This document shows, piece by piece, positions 1-12,111 of a stretch of 64,000 bases of DNA (position 1 is the first letter of the stretch; the number at the start of each line of letters is the position of its first letter). The position numbers were made by a program, and so were the translations under genes. Source of the DNA: Fistulifera solaris (Eukaryota > Bacillariophyta > Bacillariophyceae > Naviculales > Stauroneidaceae); assembly GCA_030295235.1 (NCBI GenBank), contig AP026126.1, positions 1,116,001 through 1,180,000 of the forward strand, written 5' to 3'. Below the pieces are notes generated by a model, which saw only the letters and a list, made by a program, of their open reading frames with translations, did not search any database and was not told where the DNA came from.

Positions 1-184
1 TCGAAACAGTAGCCTCCACGTCAAGACTAGGAAGTTGTAAGCCGACACCGTGCTGAGAGGTGTTCTCGAATGGTATGTTTGCCAAGTGCGCTTCTTGCAC
101 ACGGCAAAGATTCTCGTACGTCGGAACAGAGAAGTCTAAAGATTGCAGGCCGAGACGAGTCACGTAGAGCGGTGTCAACTTCAT
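1..184 (-). CDS. Arylamine N-acetyltransferase, N-terminal part (gene runs off the left edge)
   Basis: The minus strand opens at an ATG at 184-182 and stays open for 61 codons to the window edge. The translation follows the N-terminus of the arylamine N-acetyltransferase family: a Tyr-x-x-Arg-(Ile/Leu)-Gly start, then a PTYENL-like stretch, an x-x-H-L helix end and the family hallmark IPFEN-x-S followed by a His-Gly. These enzymes transfer acetyl from acetyl-CoA to arylamines or hydrazines through a Cys-His-Asp triad. The catalytic Cys lies beyond the visible part, so activity cannot be judged. The start is the first ATG in this frame. Confidence 0.7.
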   Translation of the reverse strand, partial: MKLTPLYVTRLGLQSLDFSVPTYENLCRVQEAHLANIPFENTSQHGVGLQLPSLDVEATVS

Positions 185-569
185 AGTACTGCGACGAGTT
201 GAATTCAAAATTGAAATATTTTGTGAGCTTGATTCTTTTCAACCGTCAGGAAGGGAAACGCTCGGCGAACTGTCAGGAAAATCGGAACGAGTTTTTGTGG
301 GGGGAAGTTCGTGGGCATTCTCAAAGGTTCATGAAGTAAACTACAAAGGGATACTGGTTCATCACTAGGACCTGCAAATCCGTATTTCAGGGCTAGCCGT
401 ATGTATTGTATTCTTGAGTTCCAACAATGAAGTAGAGTCTAGAGAGTAGATGGATCATACGGAAAAGTCATTATTATGAGTTATGAGTTATTCGTCTATG
501 AGCTATGGTAGCAAACAATGATACCGGGTTAATGAACCTCAGTTCAGCCGAAAAGAACAAAAGTGTGAT
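185..569. other. Intergenic, no gene seen
   Basis: Between the divergent-looking 5' end of the acetyltransferase gene and the 3' end of the next gene. I see no open frame with protein-like composition and no splice-linked exon. Confidence 0.5.
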
Positions 570-2319
570 CTAGAGTGGCTTGCCCTCAACATTGGCATAT
601 CGATCGTGAAGTCTTGCTTCGATGGTCCTTAGCAGCACATGATTCATAAGAAGCGGCGTCTCTTCCGAGCTGATTTGTATACTGTCAAGAAGAGGATTCA
701 AAGACTGAGGCACAGAGTCTTGTCGGACAGAGGCCCGAGAAGAGTCAACTGTAACACGAAGTACATCAAGAATATCCTGCCAGTTCAAAAGCTGACTCGA
801 ATCAAGTACGCCGTCGCCTTCTCTTTTCTGCCGCACGGACATGGCGATCCTCTGAAATAATGTGTCAATCTGAGAGCGCGCTTCAGTACGAAGAATGGTG
901 TTAATGTGTTCTCTTTCTTTGACGTCTATAAGCCTCCAAGCACATCCGCATGTTGTACGTTTTCCCAAGAAATGAGCTTCCAGAGAAATAGCCTCCTTAA
1001 AAACAAGCTTGCAGCAAGAGCACTTGAGTGGATCGTCGCCGTTAGACATTTTTATTCCCAAGCGGCTGCATCTGTTTCGTGTCGAAGTAGCAGAGCGAGT
1101 AATATTTTCTGTCAGAAAGTTGGCATGAAAAGATGAAGGAAAAATAGTCGAAGCAGTTGCATGTACAGCCCGCTGCCAAGCACGACTGAGCAACAGCTGA
1201 GGAACGTCGTCAGATAATACGTTGACCATGCCACTCAGTTCTAACGATGACCACATCTGAAGTTCGTCCTTTTGCTTCTTTGTTCTCGGAATAAGCGACG
1301 AAAGACGAAGCGATTCAAAAGCTAGCGGATGTATGCCGTCTCCATGTTCCTTGTCCCATAAAGTGTCATCTGGCAAAAGAACTTTCTTTGACTTGGATGA
1401 CTTTCCGGGTACTTTGGGCCACGGATCATTCTCAAATCCGTACCGCGTAGTGTATAGGCGACAATCTTCTCTATGAAGATGTAGACCATCCGAACTCGCA
1501 GTTTGCGTGGTAGTTCCTCGCGTCACTTTTGTTTTGTTCGTTCCCGTACTAAAATAATCTTGAATGCGCTTATGTTTGGATTTAAAGTCCCAACCAGTAC
1601 GAATGACGTGCTCCAAATCAGCTAGTTGATCAGGTTTTAGGTGAACGGGATGTAAACACACGAGGTCATCGTCCTTTTTTTTGGATTTGTGCTTTCGTGC
1701 CAAGACGGCCATCTTTTTGGGTCTCGGCTGTTGGACCGCATCCGCTTTCACTTTAGACTTTTTCGCCGAAACAGGGGTCATTTCTTTAGGTTTAGGTTTT
1801 CGCGTCAATTTGGTGGTCTTTTTTGGACTTTAGGGTACGCGTGACTGCGTCTGCTGTTTTTGCCTTTCGTTTCCTCCCATATGGGACCTTAAACGGTTTC
1901 AGGTCTCTCGAAGGTATCGACAATCCAGGGAGATTGAGAGTGCTGGGTTGTTGATCAGCATCGAGAGCACTAGTTTGTGCATTAGGATCACGGGTCCCAG
2001 GTTCCAAATTACCACGGATTGCATCTCCTGTTTCTTTCTTTTGTTTTTTCCTCGGCGGTACCTTCAGGGGTTTAAGAACTGAAGGAGGTATAGATAATCC
2101 AGGGAGATTGTTAGTAGTGTTTTGTGTATTAGCATCATTATTCTGAGCTGGATAGCCAAGTGGCATGAAAACTGGAAAAGGGAAAAAGTATTGCGGCATC
2201 ATAACAAGCGACGTATCAGGTGCTTTAGCGCTTTCCTCCATTTGACCATGGTCCGATGTGTCTTTTCGATGGTGTTCGTCGCTGGATTTGTCTATTGTTT
2301 TCTTTGAAGTGGAATCCAT
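570..2319 (-). CDS. Unrecognised basic, Lys-rich protein with a Cys cluster; frame broken at an A6 run
   Basis: Two minus-strand frames fit one protein of about 582 residues. The 5' frame starts at ATG 2319 and the 3' frame ends at 570. They join if the A6 run (plus-strand T6 at 1819-1824) is read as A5. The first third holds two copies of a PGLSIP...LKP(L/F)KVP module, each followed by a Lys/Arg-rich tract, and a third weaker basic copy follows the junction, which supports the join. Near residues 430-460 is a CSCC...H...CGC cluster that could bind zinc. I do not recognise the family. The basic tracts suggest nucleic-acid binding, which is inference. Confidence 0.55.
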
Positions 2320-2404
2320 TTCGACAGGCAATCGTTTCTGTTCATGGCCGCAAAATAAGAATAAATAATGATGATGGATGCAATCGACGAATGAGAGTGT
2401 GTGG

Positions 2405-2880
2405 CCCAAAACACCGTTTCCAGACAGACTTTCTGAACCTAAGACAGAATTTCTGTATGATTAAACACTACAAACGAAAACACCGACTCATCCAGAATTT
2501 CTGGAAGGTACACAGAGTTTCTGTAAAATCTAAATCGACGTTTACAGAATCTCTTGAGGTCTTAGATTTTTTGTATGATAAGAAACACTAGCTCCAGAAT
2601 TTTTGAAACCTAAATCATATTATTTATTGTATGAACAAAAACACCGTTTGCAGAATATCAGCACCGTACCCAGAATTTCATTGACCAGTCGTCCAGAATT
2701 TCCGCGAAGTACACAGGATTTTCTTTATGGCATTACACCGTTTCTAGATTATCAAGAACGTACCCAGCAATTCTGTACGACCAAAAACACCCATTCCAGA
2801 ATTTATAGAACATCCATAGAATTTTTGTATGACCAGAAACACTGGCTCCAGAATTTCTGGGACCTAAACCTAACAATAGA
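2405..2880. repeat. Degenerate tandem array with a CCAGAATTTCTGG core
   Basis: About eight diverged units of roughly 50-60 bp. Each carries a palindrome-like CCAGAATTTCTGG or a decayed form of it, and many are followed by a TGTATGA-ACCAAAAACACC-like spacer. The unit nearest the right end (about 2850-2866) keeps the palindrome best. The array sits upstream of the minus-strand gene starting at 2319. Short chance frames cross it, but none looks like protein. Confidence 0.7.
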
Positions 2881-3533
2881 CTCGATTTAATCACGCATCA
2901 CGTTCGCCTCATTTATCCGCCGCCGCTACCCGCTACGGTACTGCAAACAACTTTAGACTTTAGGTTAAATGGTCCTGTGCAAAAAAACTTTATGAACAAG
3001 AGCTTCCACAAAGTATTGATTATAGTGTAGGCTAATGTATTACTGAAAGTACAGAGTTGTATCCCAATAATAAAAATACACGGAGTACCAAGTATAAAAT
3101 ATTAAAAGTGAAAAGTGAAGTTCCGGCTCAGTTGAAAGAGTGGGTACAGGTACCGGGTAACCTTACCACGCACCGTACTGTAATTGAATCTGATTGGGGT
3201 TTGGGTCCCATCGCCCATAGCGTGAAACGGCTTTATTGCTACATGCCAGTCCCAAATGACTTTTTTCGAGCTTTCTCTTCTCTCCAGAAGAGAGTGCCAG
3301 GTGCCAGGTGCCTGATTGTCAAGCGTCAAGCCAGTTTTTGGAAGAATGTTCTTGGGTGCGACCAAAAACTAAAAAAAAAACTCAAAATCTCGATCCCCCT
3401 GTTCCTTTTACCTTTTGACCCCTTTATCAGTGAAAGTGATACCCTTGTCTAACGCCTAATCAATACAACCAGGTGCAACAGCACAAAAGTGCAGATTCTT
3501 GTTTAAACTCACTGGCAAACCAACTGCGATATC
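2881..3533. other. Intergenic, nothing recognised
   Basis: No convincing coding frame on either strand. A 131-codon plus frame (3057-3452) has no recognisable domain and is composed like the surrounding non-coding DNA. Confidence 0.4.
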
Positions 3534-4166
3534 ATGAACATGGATTCCAACACAAAAGATGCCGGCTTGTCGTCTTCCTTCAGAAATTTGAGGCGGTTAC
3601 CCAAACGTAGTGGCAGCGGTTTCAGCGCATTAAGCTTGCTCAGTCGGAATAGCGGGGATACAAGTCGCGTCAAGGACACTCCGGGTAGAAGGTTTGTTCC
3701 GCGCAGACAATCAAAAGACACCCTTTCCTGCTCAGTTAATGCCGAAAAGATGCAGCGCCGGGCAGAGCGAAAGAAACTCCAACAAGCAATTGATAAGTTA
3801 CACAGCGAATCAGACAAAGAACTTTCTCAGGACGAAGTTATAAAGTTAATGAGTAAGGAATTGGCACGCTCGTCTCTCTCAAAACAAACGGCATCTTGTA
3901 CCGATGATTCTGCGCAAGGAGACGACGCTCAGTCTGCGTGCGCGGCTCCTTCATACATGGAAAGATGGCTTCCTCGAGTGACTAGTCCCGCAACAGTGGA
4001 GAATCAAAGCACCAGAAGCGGTTCCATTGGCGTTAGCACATTGGGCGTGTTCTCCAGCGCTGATGTTCATTATGATGTCGATGTTAGAGTTGAATCCGAT
4101 GATCAATCTGTTTTCAAGCCCCCAGAATACATCGAGTTTGTCACTCCCCAGCTGATCGAGCTATAA
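3534..4166 (+). CDS. Unrecognised 210-residue polar protein
   Basis: A single-exon frame from ATG at 3534 to TAA. The first 60 residues are Ser/Arg/Gly rich and disordered-looking. Residues about 75-125 form a charged, Lys/Glu/Arg-rich stretch that could be helical or coiled coil. The rest is Ser/Asp rich and acidic towards the C-terminus. There is no signal peptide, membrane segment or motif I know. Its length and its difference in composition from the flanks support a real gene. The function is unknown. Confidence 0.55.
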   Translation: MNMDSNTKDAGLSSSFRNLRRLPKRSGSGFSALSLLSRNSGDTSRVKDTPGRRFVPRRQSKDTLSCSVNAEKMQRRAERKKLQQAIDKLHSESDKELSQDEVIKLMSKELARSSLSKQTASCTDDSAQGDDAQSACAAPSYMERWLPRVTSPATVENQSTRSGSIGVSTLGVFSSADVHYDVDVRVESDDQSVFKPPEYIEFVTPQLIEL

Positions 4167-5136
4167 TAGATCATTCACCAGGATCCTATAATTTAGCTTT
4201 TTGTTATACTTTGTGCGTCGACCATTTCTTGTACCAGGTAGAAATATCTGCTACAAGAGTTGACGTTTCCATTATCTAAAAACAGGGTCGTTGACTTCAA
4301 CATATATTAAAAAGTTGCATTTGTAGCCCAATTCTTTATTTCTTACCTGGTAAGTCAAACATCATCCCACACCCTCGATCGTTCGCCACGACTAAATTTC
4401 ATTTATAGCAAATCTGTTGAAATACCATTTCCGCGAAATTACAACTCCTAGCTTTCGCCTATTAGCATCCTGAAGCAACGCACTTCCTTGAAACAGTCTT
4501 GAGCCATGATCCAGCTAAGTTGTCGAAAATATTATAGAAATAATATTATAACGTTCTACTTGTCAATCACTTCAGTCTCCATCGTAAACCCATTAATCCC
4601 AAAGTGTACGCGAACCGCCAAGTAGATTAAAAATTTTCACTCCGTCGCATCAAAAAACTTTTTACACCGCAATACGAACTCTTTACCGATATATCGTTAG
4701 AAAAACATTTTGAAGCTTATCGATTGTTGCAATTACAATCGTTAATCAATTATTGATGTTGAAAAGCATTGTCAACAAGTCCTATTTTCTACTAAAGTCC
4801 AACAGATGTTGTCCGGTATATCCACGACTGGATGTCAGTCATGAATGTGATGATGCGAGAATGACGACGAATGACGCTGTGTTTCGTAATTTGCCACGTC
4901 ATTGTTGCGTCATAGCTATTTTTTTAACTCATGAAGTTGAGGATAGAAAACAACGGACCCGCAGCTCGCGTACCAGGTACGGTACCCTGGTACAAGTACT
5001 TATCCGCCGTAGACTTCGACCGCCTGTCGTCCAAGAAGTCCAAACGAGTGTTGCTGTGTTGCTGCCATCGCCATCAACTCTTCGCTTTTCTCTCCGTAAA
5101 TCATTGACCTTGTTTGTTAGTATACCGACCAATACG
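4167..5136. other. Intergenic, AT-rich, with three TACCTGGTA-type sites
   Basis: This is the region between the 3' end of the previous gene and VDAC. The 9-mer TACCTGGTA or its complement lies at 4232, 4344 and 4971. A 163-codon frame from 4753 runs into the VDAC first exon, but its N-terminal part does not look like VDAC. I take the later ATG at 5137 as the start. Confidence 0.5.
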
Positions 5137-6155
5137 ATGCCTACCAAATTCGCCGATATCGATAAGCCTGTCAAGGGTGAGTATATTCAGACTTCTTTGA
5201 TTGATACGAAAAGAATGGTGCTCAAACACGCGTCATCAAGATGAATGATGATGACGTGCGCTTCCTTCGGTCCTACGCTGCTTTTGTACTGATCGACAGC
5301 TACTTCTCTGTTTCTTGTCTTTGTGATGCCAAGCACATTTAACTAACTCATCCTTCATTACTTTAATTCTTATGTGTAATTTGTATTTAAAAAGACATCT
5401 TGAACGACGACTACACCTCCAAGGTCTCGCTCAAGTGCAAGAGCAATGCCGGACCCGTTGCCGTTACGATCGAGACGGAGCGAGGTGCAACTGGAGCTCT
5501 TGCGTCGAAAATTGGTACCAAGTTCTCGTACGCTAAATTCAATGTCGATAAGGGACAGTTGACGGCCGATGGTGGTTCTGCCTTGGAGACGTCGATGAAG
5601 CTCACCCCAGATATTAAGCTTTCATTCAAGACCTCGAAAGGAGCTGATTTGGGCATTGATTACACCTTGGGCAGTTTTTACGCCACCGGTGTCCTTGATG
5701 TGCAGAACATGTCGAAGGTCAGCACCTCTGCCTGCTATGCTCTTCCTTCTGGATTGAAAGTCGGTGGTGATGCCGTTTACTCTCTTTCTGGAAAGACAAC
5801 CGGACTTGCCGGATTCAATGTCGGCGCAAGCTATGCCAAAGGGCCCATCTTCACCAGTCTCGTCAGCTCCAAGTTCTCTACCTACAGTGTTTCTGTTGGA
5901 TACAATGTCAACCAGGACCTCACCATTGCCTCTCTAACAACTCACTCTGCTGAAAATCGCTGCAACCTTGTGGGTGTCGGTGCGTCTTACAAGAACCCCG
6001 TCATCGGTATGCTCAAAGCAAAGGTCGGCAGCGACGGAGTCGTCCATGCATGCCTTGTCAAGGACATTGCACCCAAGGTGTCGTTGACGGCTTCGGGATC
6101 CATGTTGGCCACTGATCCTTCTACCTTCAAGCCTGGTTTCGGAATTGCCATGTAA
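5137..6155 (+). CDS. VDAC: Mitochondrial voltage-dependent anion channel (eukaryotic porin)
   Basis: Two exons (5137-5176 and 5395-6155) joined by a GTGAGT...AAG intron give 266 residues. The protein starts with the porin-type N-terminal segment (PTKFADIDKPVKD then an LNDDY-like turn) and continues as regularly alternating beta strands rich in Gly, Ser, Thr and Lys. It ends with a final strand motif (KPGFGIAM) like the sorting signal of outer-membrane porins. VDAC forms the main metabolite channel of the mitochondrial outer membrane. The length is slightly short of the usual 280 or so. The ATG at 5137 was chosen because it places the conserved N-terminus directly before the splice site. Confidence 0.9.
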
Positions 6156-7145
6156 AGTTGTCAGCAGATTAAGCAGCCAATAACGACATCTGAATTTAAC
6201 AAGTTGAGTTTGTAGCAACGTCTCACATGATCCTATTGTAGTTGTTTCTCCTAAATCTTTAATGTGGATCGTAGAATTTCTATGGAATAGACGAGTCAGA
6301 TGACGAACAATCATAGCGATTTGCGATGCAGAGCCGGTACAATACAAATTACCCTGATGTCAGAAAGCTCGACTTTCCACCCAACGCTTAGTTTTTAGTC
6401 AAATAGTTTCATCCGTTTCCTGTCATTCAACGAAGTAGTTCATTTATTTCCTATTTGTATTCGTGATGTCCGTCACCTGCAATTTGTACCTTAGCTGTTG
6501 TGTTCAAACAATATGTGCACGCTCATGCAAACGACGTGGTGGTTTAGCTGAAAGTTTGCCATATTTTTTTGCCTTTTCGGTACTTCTTCAGTAGCCCTAT
6601 ATCAGACGCGCTCGGACTTTCGATGCCGTACAATTATTTAAACACAATATCTAGTAGTTTCCGTTGAGTACAATGTCTGTCGACCATCTGTAACTCGTAT
6701 TGTACTTAGTGTCCAGGTTACGATACGACAAGTACCTCGCATACGTACGTCGACGGTTGAGAGTTGCGTTGGCATGCGAAAGCTTTCGGACGCTTTTTGC
6801 TGATGTACTTTTTGTACTAGACTCCAAGAGGTGGAATGAAGAAACAGCTGCACGAAACAAAACGGACGAGAGTTTACTTCAAGAATGACACGTTCGATCT
6901 TTCTCTGTTCTGCTTCTTAATAATTTCAAATAGCTACCAGGTAGTACATGATAAACGCGGGTGTATTGATTATAAGCACCCTATCAACAGCAACAGACAA
7001 ACCCCAACCCTCCTATTCGGTTGGTTGCTCGAAGCGTGTTGTAGAAGAGCGTGGAAGTCGCTGCGCCAGAAAAGTGAGCCAAAACAAGAGCGACACGATT
7101 GTGAATACTGGTACCTTTTGCTTACAAAGCTTTGCGACACGTAAA
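6156..7145. other. Intergenic, no gene seen
   Basis: VDAC 3' flank and upstream flank of the GH16 gene. A TACCAGGTA site lies at 6935. The frame of the next gene's first exon stays open back to 6948, so a longer N-terminus is possible, but the upstream part looks non-coding. Confidence 0.45.
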
Positions 7146-9352
7146 ATGAGGCATCTGGGAAAATGGAAGAGAGCGTTGATCGGCACAATTGTTGGTGGTA
7201 TCGTCGGCATTACACAATCTAGCTGGGTCGATCCTGACACTCCAGCAGCTGAAAAAGTACCCCAGCGACGGGCACTCACCCCTGGAGACGATCGACACTA
7301 CGGCTTAGTAAGTATAAATCTATCGCAAACGGTCTCTAACATCCCGTGTCTGTGCCGTAGCTCAAGAAACGTTTCACGATTTACAGGTATTCTCAGATGA
7401 GTTCGAAATCGACGGCAGAATGTTCAACGACGGATACGACCCACGATGGACCGCCATAAACAAAAATGATTGTGAGTTTTGAAGCGTATTGATGTAAACT
7501 GAAAGTATTGATTCTCATAAAACCGTGTACCTTAGATACAAATAAGGCCCTCCATTTTTACAGCTCCGAGAATGCGAAGACAAAAAATGGCGTGTTAACG
7601 ATTCTGACGGAGCAAAAGAGAATTCATACAAGGCATTTGACGAAACGAAAAAGACGTTTTATGCCGACAAAAGTACATACAATCTGCAATGCTTCAAAGC
7701 TGGAATAAGTTTTGTTTTGTTGGGGGAATCATCGAATTCAGAGCCAAGTTGCCAGGGGACCCAAAGATAGGAGGACTGTGGCCAGCACGTAAGTTTTTAT
7801 TTGTGGTCCTATTGCGAGTGCGTGATTTAAGATGCTAACGTACGCTATCAAAATAGTTTGGATGCTTGGTAATTTGGCAAGAGCGACTTATGTCGGCTCA
7901 TCAGATTACATGTGGCCCTACAGCTACAATCGTTGCGACACAAGGACACGAATAAGTCAGGAAATAGACGCGTGCGCAAAGGTGAACCATTACGGGATGC
8001 AGGCTTACACTGGTAGAGGGGCACCAGAGATAGATATTATAGAAGCTATGCAAGGCGAAGCTGGAAAATTACCTAGCACATATATCCAAAGGCCATATCA
8101 ATCAACGTCGCTACAAATAGCACCTGGGGTGGAAATCGACCGACCTATTCTCGGAAAACGGCCTCATGAGGTAAGTTGGAACTATGAAAAAATACTTGTC
8201 GGAATCGAGTAAATACATCTCACATTGTGAAACAGGGCCACTGGTACGAAGATCTGGATTATGGTAATAGCACAAATGTCACCGTCGACCTCAATCCGTT
8301 CTTTTACGGTGTCACCCTGGTGCATAAGCCAAAGCAATACACGTATCAGGCCGACGCGATTTCGGCCAATCTACAATTAAATGATACCCATTACAACTCT
8401 ATGCACTTATATCGCGTTGAGTGGGAGCCTCCTGCAGAAGATGGCTCCGGTGGATACCTGAGATGGTACACAGACGAAAAGTTTGTGTTTGGTATAAATG
8501 GTGATAGTTTGAGTATAATGCAGTCAGAGATACCAAGCGAACCTATGTATCTTCTTATGAATACTGCCGTGTCAAGTTCATGGGGATTCCCGGCACCATG
8601 TCCCGACAATTGCGAGTGCGAATGTTTCGAGTGCGGAAATCCTGCGTGTCAGTGTGCGTTGCCAACAGATTACTGTAGTAACTTCCCAGCCAGCTTTGAT
8701 ATCGACTATGTTCGTGTCTACCAAGCAGTTAATGAGTCAAGACATATCTTGGGATGTTCTCCAGAAAGCAGGCCGACGGAGAAATGGATTGAGGGCCATG
8801 CTCAGCGATACATGGAGGAAGGGGACAAGGCACCACTAAGGCCGCTTCAGACAGGCGGAATGCCCTGCGAAAAGGACAGGGACTGTGGAGGAAAGTTACA
8901 TGGCATATGCGTATCGGGTAGATGTGCATGCGAAGATGGATACACGGGGCCAAGCTGCCTTGCCCACGCTGGATTTTATGACGAAGATACTGGCGCTCAT
9001 CCCGAACCTTTTCTTTGTAAGTTAACCAATCGTCATCACGCGTGTTCGCCCGTTTAGTTCTCACCCTTTCCCTGTTTTAGTGAGCAAAATCGTTGTTCCG
9101 AAAAGTCTTCTGATGGCCGCCCTTTTACTAGTGGCCGGCTTCCTGTTCAGCTTGCTGAGAACAACTCGTTTAAAGTATGAAGAAGCTCGGTATCGAAAAA
9201 TTCCAAACGTTGGTTCGGACGGAGCAGACGTACCAGTCGTAAATGGTTCTGTGACGTCTTATCAACAGACCCCGCCTCAGTTTAACTATGCTGTCCCAGA
9301 AGAGAAGATCAACACCTACTGTGTGATTGACTCACGACTAGTAGATTCTTGA
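7146..9352 (+). CDS. SKN1/KRE6-type GH16 beta-glucan transglycosylase-like membrane protein
   Basis: Six exons (7146-7307, 7387-7471, 7536-7788, 7857-8170, 8236-9016, 9081-9352) give about 622 residues. The hallmarks follow in order: VFSDEF, the QSWNKFCF and GGIIEFRA blocks, GLWPA-x-WMLGN, and the GH16 active-site motif APEIDIIEA with its paired Glu residues. After the catalytic domain come a Cys-rich cluster, an EGF-like module (CEKDRDC...CACEDGYTGPSC) and a C-terminal membrane helix. In yeast this family is needed for beta-1,6-glucan; in diatoms relatives are proposed to branch chrysolaminarin at the vacuole. Exon 3 needs one extra A at 7614-7617 and one at 7688-7689 to stay in frame. These look like sequencing gaps rather than decay. 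Confidence 0.82.
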
Positions 9353-9396
9353 AATAGCCCGATTTCAGTCTGAGATATGCCGAAACGCCGGTGTCT

Positions 9397-10599
9397 TTAA
9401 TACAACAACCTGCAATATAATCAGCGAAAGGTGTTAATTTGGTCTGACTTGCCTTTAAATAAGGCGCATGGACATACCTTACTAAGAACATTCGATCCCA
9501 ATATTTGCCAGTAACATAAAGAAGGTCGGGGTCGCTTGAAACGGAGATCCCATTAAAGACTTCAGCACCTCTTCCTTGTTCTTCCCGTTCCTCCTCTGGC
9601 CACAACGAACTAAAGTCTATGCATAACTGATAAGAACATAGCCGGGTAGCGCGAATAGTTCCGAACAAAGGTGCTTACCGTATTCCTTTTCCACTACCCC
9701 CGTTTCCGGATCGATAACAATGAGAACGTCCTCGTACCATATGTTTGCCAAAACTCTGCCTCTCCACCATTCCAACTCGTTGATATTCTTGGAGTTTCTA
9801 GAATTTTGCCGTTTCACCTCGACTTTCCGTTTCAAAGCAAAAGTATCCGGATCCCAGAAATGCAAGAACTTGGAACCATCACTCGCGATAAGTTCATGTT
9901 TCGATGCATCATACGTCAGTCCCCATCCCTCTCCCGTCGTTGTATTGAAATGAAATTGATCCGGTGGCGCAGTTATGTTCTTGGAGTCGAAGATGAATCC
10001 GCGTTTCGCTTTGTAAGTAAGAACGTAAAGCTTCGAGTCCACAACCGTCAGCCCTTCACCGAAATATTTACTACCTGAAGGGAAAGACTGAGATTCAATG
10101 ACTTCACCCGTTTGTGGATCCAATCTCTGGACTTTGGAGTGGCCATTCATACCGCTGCTTTCAAACAATGAGCCGTTGAAATACGCCAGCCCTTCTCTGT
10201 GGAACAAAGCACGGAGAGAGTGAGAAGTGTAAATAGGGCATTAAACGTGGTAAATCGACTATAAACTGACATGAAAGAATTGCTATCATGCTTTAGTTGT
10301 TTGACAATCTCGTATTTAATTCCGTCCTCAAGCGTTACAACGGCGGCGGCCCAGCTTGCTTGTTCGTCGTTCATCGTTTTTTCTGGTGAATTATCGTCAA
10401 TCAGTACATCAGTTTTCACAAAATCGTTTCGACGGTAGAAGAAGGCCAGCGACGCTATGACGCCACTCAGGAGAAGAGAGACGAGAACAAGACCCGCAGT
10501 AACTTTTCGCGGACTTCTCCTTTCTACAATGTCTCTGGGGAGTGACATTTCGAGGTTTTGTCTACCTCGAGGGAACGTCATTTCAACATCACCGCTCAT
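9397..10599 (-). CDS. Glutaminyl-peptide cyclotransferase, plant/bacterial beta-propeller type
   Basis: The exons 10271-10599, 9679-10196, 9478-9616 and about 9397-9409 give about 332 residues. There is a hydrophobic signal anchor near residues 34-55, followed by the glutamine cyclotransferase fold: a GLAYFNGSLFESSG block, KYFGEGLTVVDSKLYVLTYK, GWGLTYD, a SDGS and WDP pair, and a C-terminal NELEWW and LNGI-like segment ending in YVTGKYWDRMF. The enzyme cyclises N-terminal Gln to pyroglutamate on secretory proteins. The last intron is ambiguous: a GTAAGG donor at 9482 instead would extend the protein to a stop at 9365. The gene converges on the GH16 gene. Confidence 0.8.
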
Positions 10600-12111
10600 T
10601 GTTCTTTTTCTCCTGTGGCTCTAAATCGATAGATTTCGCTTTTGCAACAGCAAAGAGAAATTTCTGATTGTCATAAAGAGAAGTGTATGTAAACGTAAAA
10701 TAATAATCGACGAGAGTTCCCGGACAAATCGAAGGAGTGACTCAAACTCAATGGGGGTGACATTGGGGGAAAAGGGAAAAGGATAAGTGTGGAGTGTGGA
10801 GGCAGTTTCAAGTTCAGTCACGAGAGAATTGAGTCGTCGTCGTCCTGTTGTTGTTTGTTTTCCGTTTTCATCCTTTGGTCTGTGCTCTGTGCGTGCTGCG
10901 TCAAATCCAGTTCAAATTTCTCTTTTCCATAGTAAATAGTTTTGTTACGGAAGTCCTCAGTAAGTCTCTTTTTCAACTATAGTAAATAGTACCCCATTCG
11001 ACACGAGAATTAATACTTGGTCCGCAGCCCTGCGAGATCTTTAATCTATGTAGGAAACCTACCGGGAAAGACGCAGTTGGCAAAGTGGGAAGGGGTGGTG
11101 AAGGTATGATAATACATCTTCTTCTATACAGTTAGTTGAAGAGGATTGGTACAACTTATGATACTTCGTGGTAATCTTTCTACGTAACGTGGGGAGTGCA
11201 CCCCTCTTAGAAGTTTTCTGTTTCGGCCACAACAGCGGTATTTGTTTAGACCATGTTTGCTTATTCAAAGGTCTTCGCTTAGATGACACAAATCTAACAA
11301 ATTTGAAGATCAATCATACTTACATAGCCAAACGCCATACTCGCCTGCCGAGTCTTTCCATCAAACAAAAGAGTGAGTCTCAAATTCGTTCCAACACCAT
11401 CCAGACCATGTTTTGTTCCAGTTCATTGTTAATGAAACACTCATCACGACGCAATCAAATGAGTCGTCGATGATGGCTGCGCTCAACTTTTCTTCGCAGT
11501 GAATCGTAGAAGATCATCAGATATGACTTCGCTTTCGTCACGTCATCGTTATGCGCTGCTCAAGAGTCGTTCTCCGTTCAACCCAATCGTTTACTAATGG
11601 AGGAAGAGATCAGTTGCCATCATTTGCTCTTGGCTGCGCAGATATCTCGACGTGACTGTTGACCTCGTCAAGAAGGTCGTCGTCGTTCTCTGCTTCCTTC
11701 GCATTTCGCATCAATGTTCCTCGTGCTCGTGCGTCTTGTGAAACGGTCTCCGTAGATTTCCTACTGTATTTCACGCTACTATGATGGGTACAGTGTGTCG
11801 TCGTAGCTTGCACAAAATTGTAGAAGGAAGTCGTTTGAATCTCCGAAAACCGTTAATTCTGCTGGACTCGCACGCCGGCATGTCCATTCACATAGACGTG
11901 CAACTTCCTCTTCATGGCTATCAAACTTTCAATGATAGAAGGTTTGAATGCATCACAAGGATTTTGCCCCCTTGCTGATGACAGAATTCATCCACTTCCT
12001 TCATCAATACGTAGTAGCTGATTCATTCTGTCGCCCTTGAAATTCTATTCGCTAATGTCTCTCACCTTTGCAACCCCGCTTAAACAGATTCAAAATAATC
12101 ATCAAAACGAG
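10600..12111. other. Long intergenic region, no gene recognised
   Basis: Upstream of the minus-strand cyclotransferase and the plus-strand HMG gene. I see only short frames without protein-like composition. A duplicated ATAGTAAATAGT stretch occurs near 10930 and 10978. A pyrimidine-rich stretch ending in CAG at about 12087 could be the 3' end of a 5'-UTR intron of the HMG gene. Confidence 0.4.

Noticed and set aside
11610-11813. A 67-codon minus frame
   Set aside because: It starts with GTG, has no ATG near the start and no family likeness.
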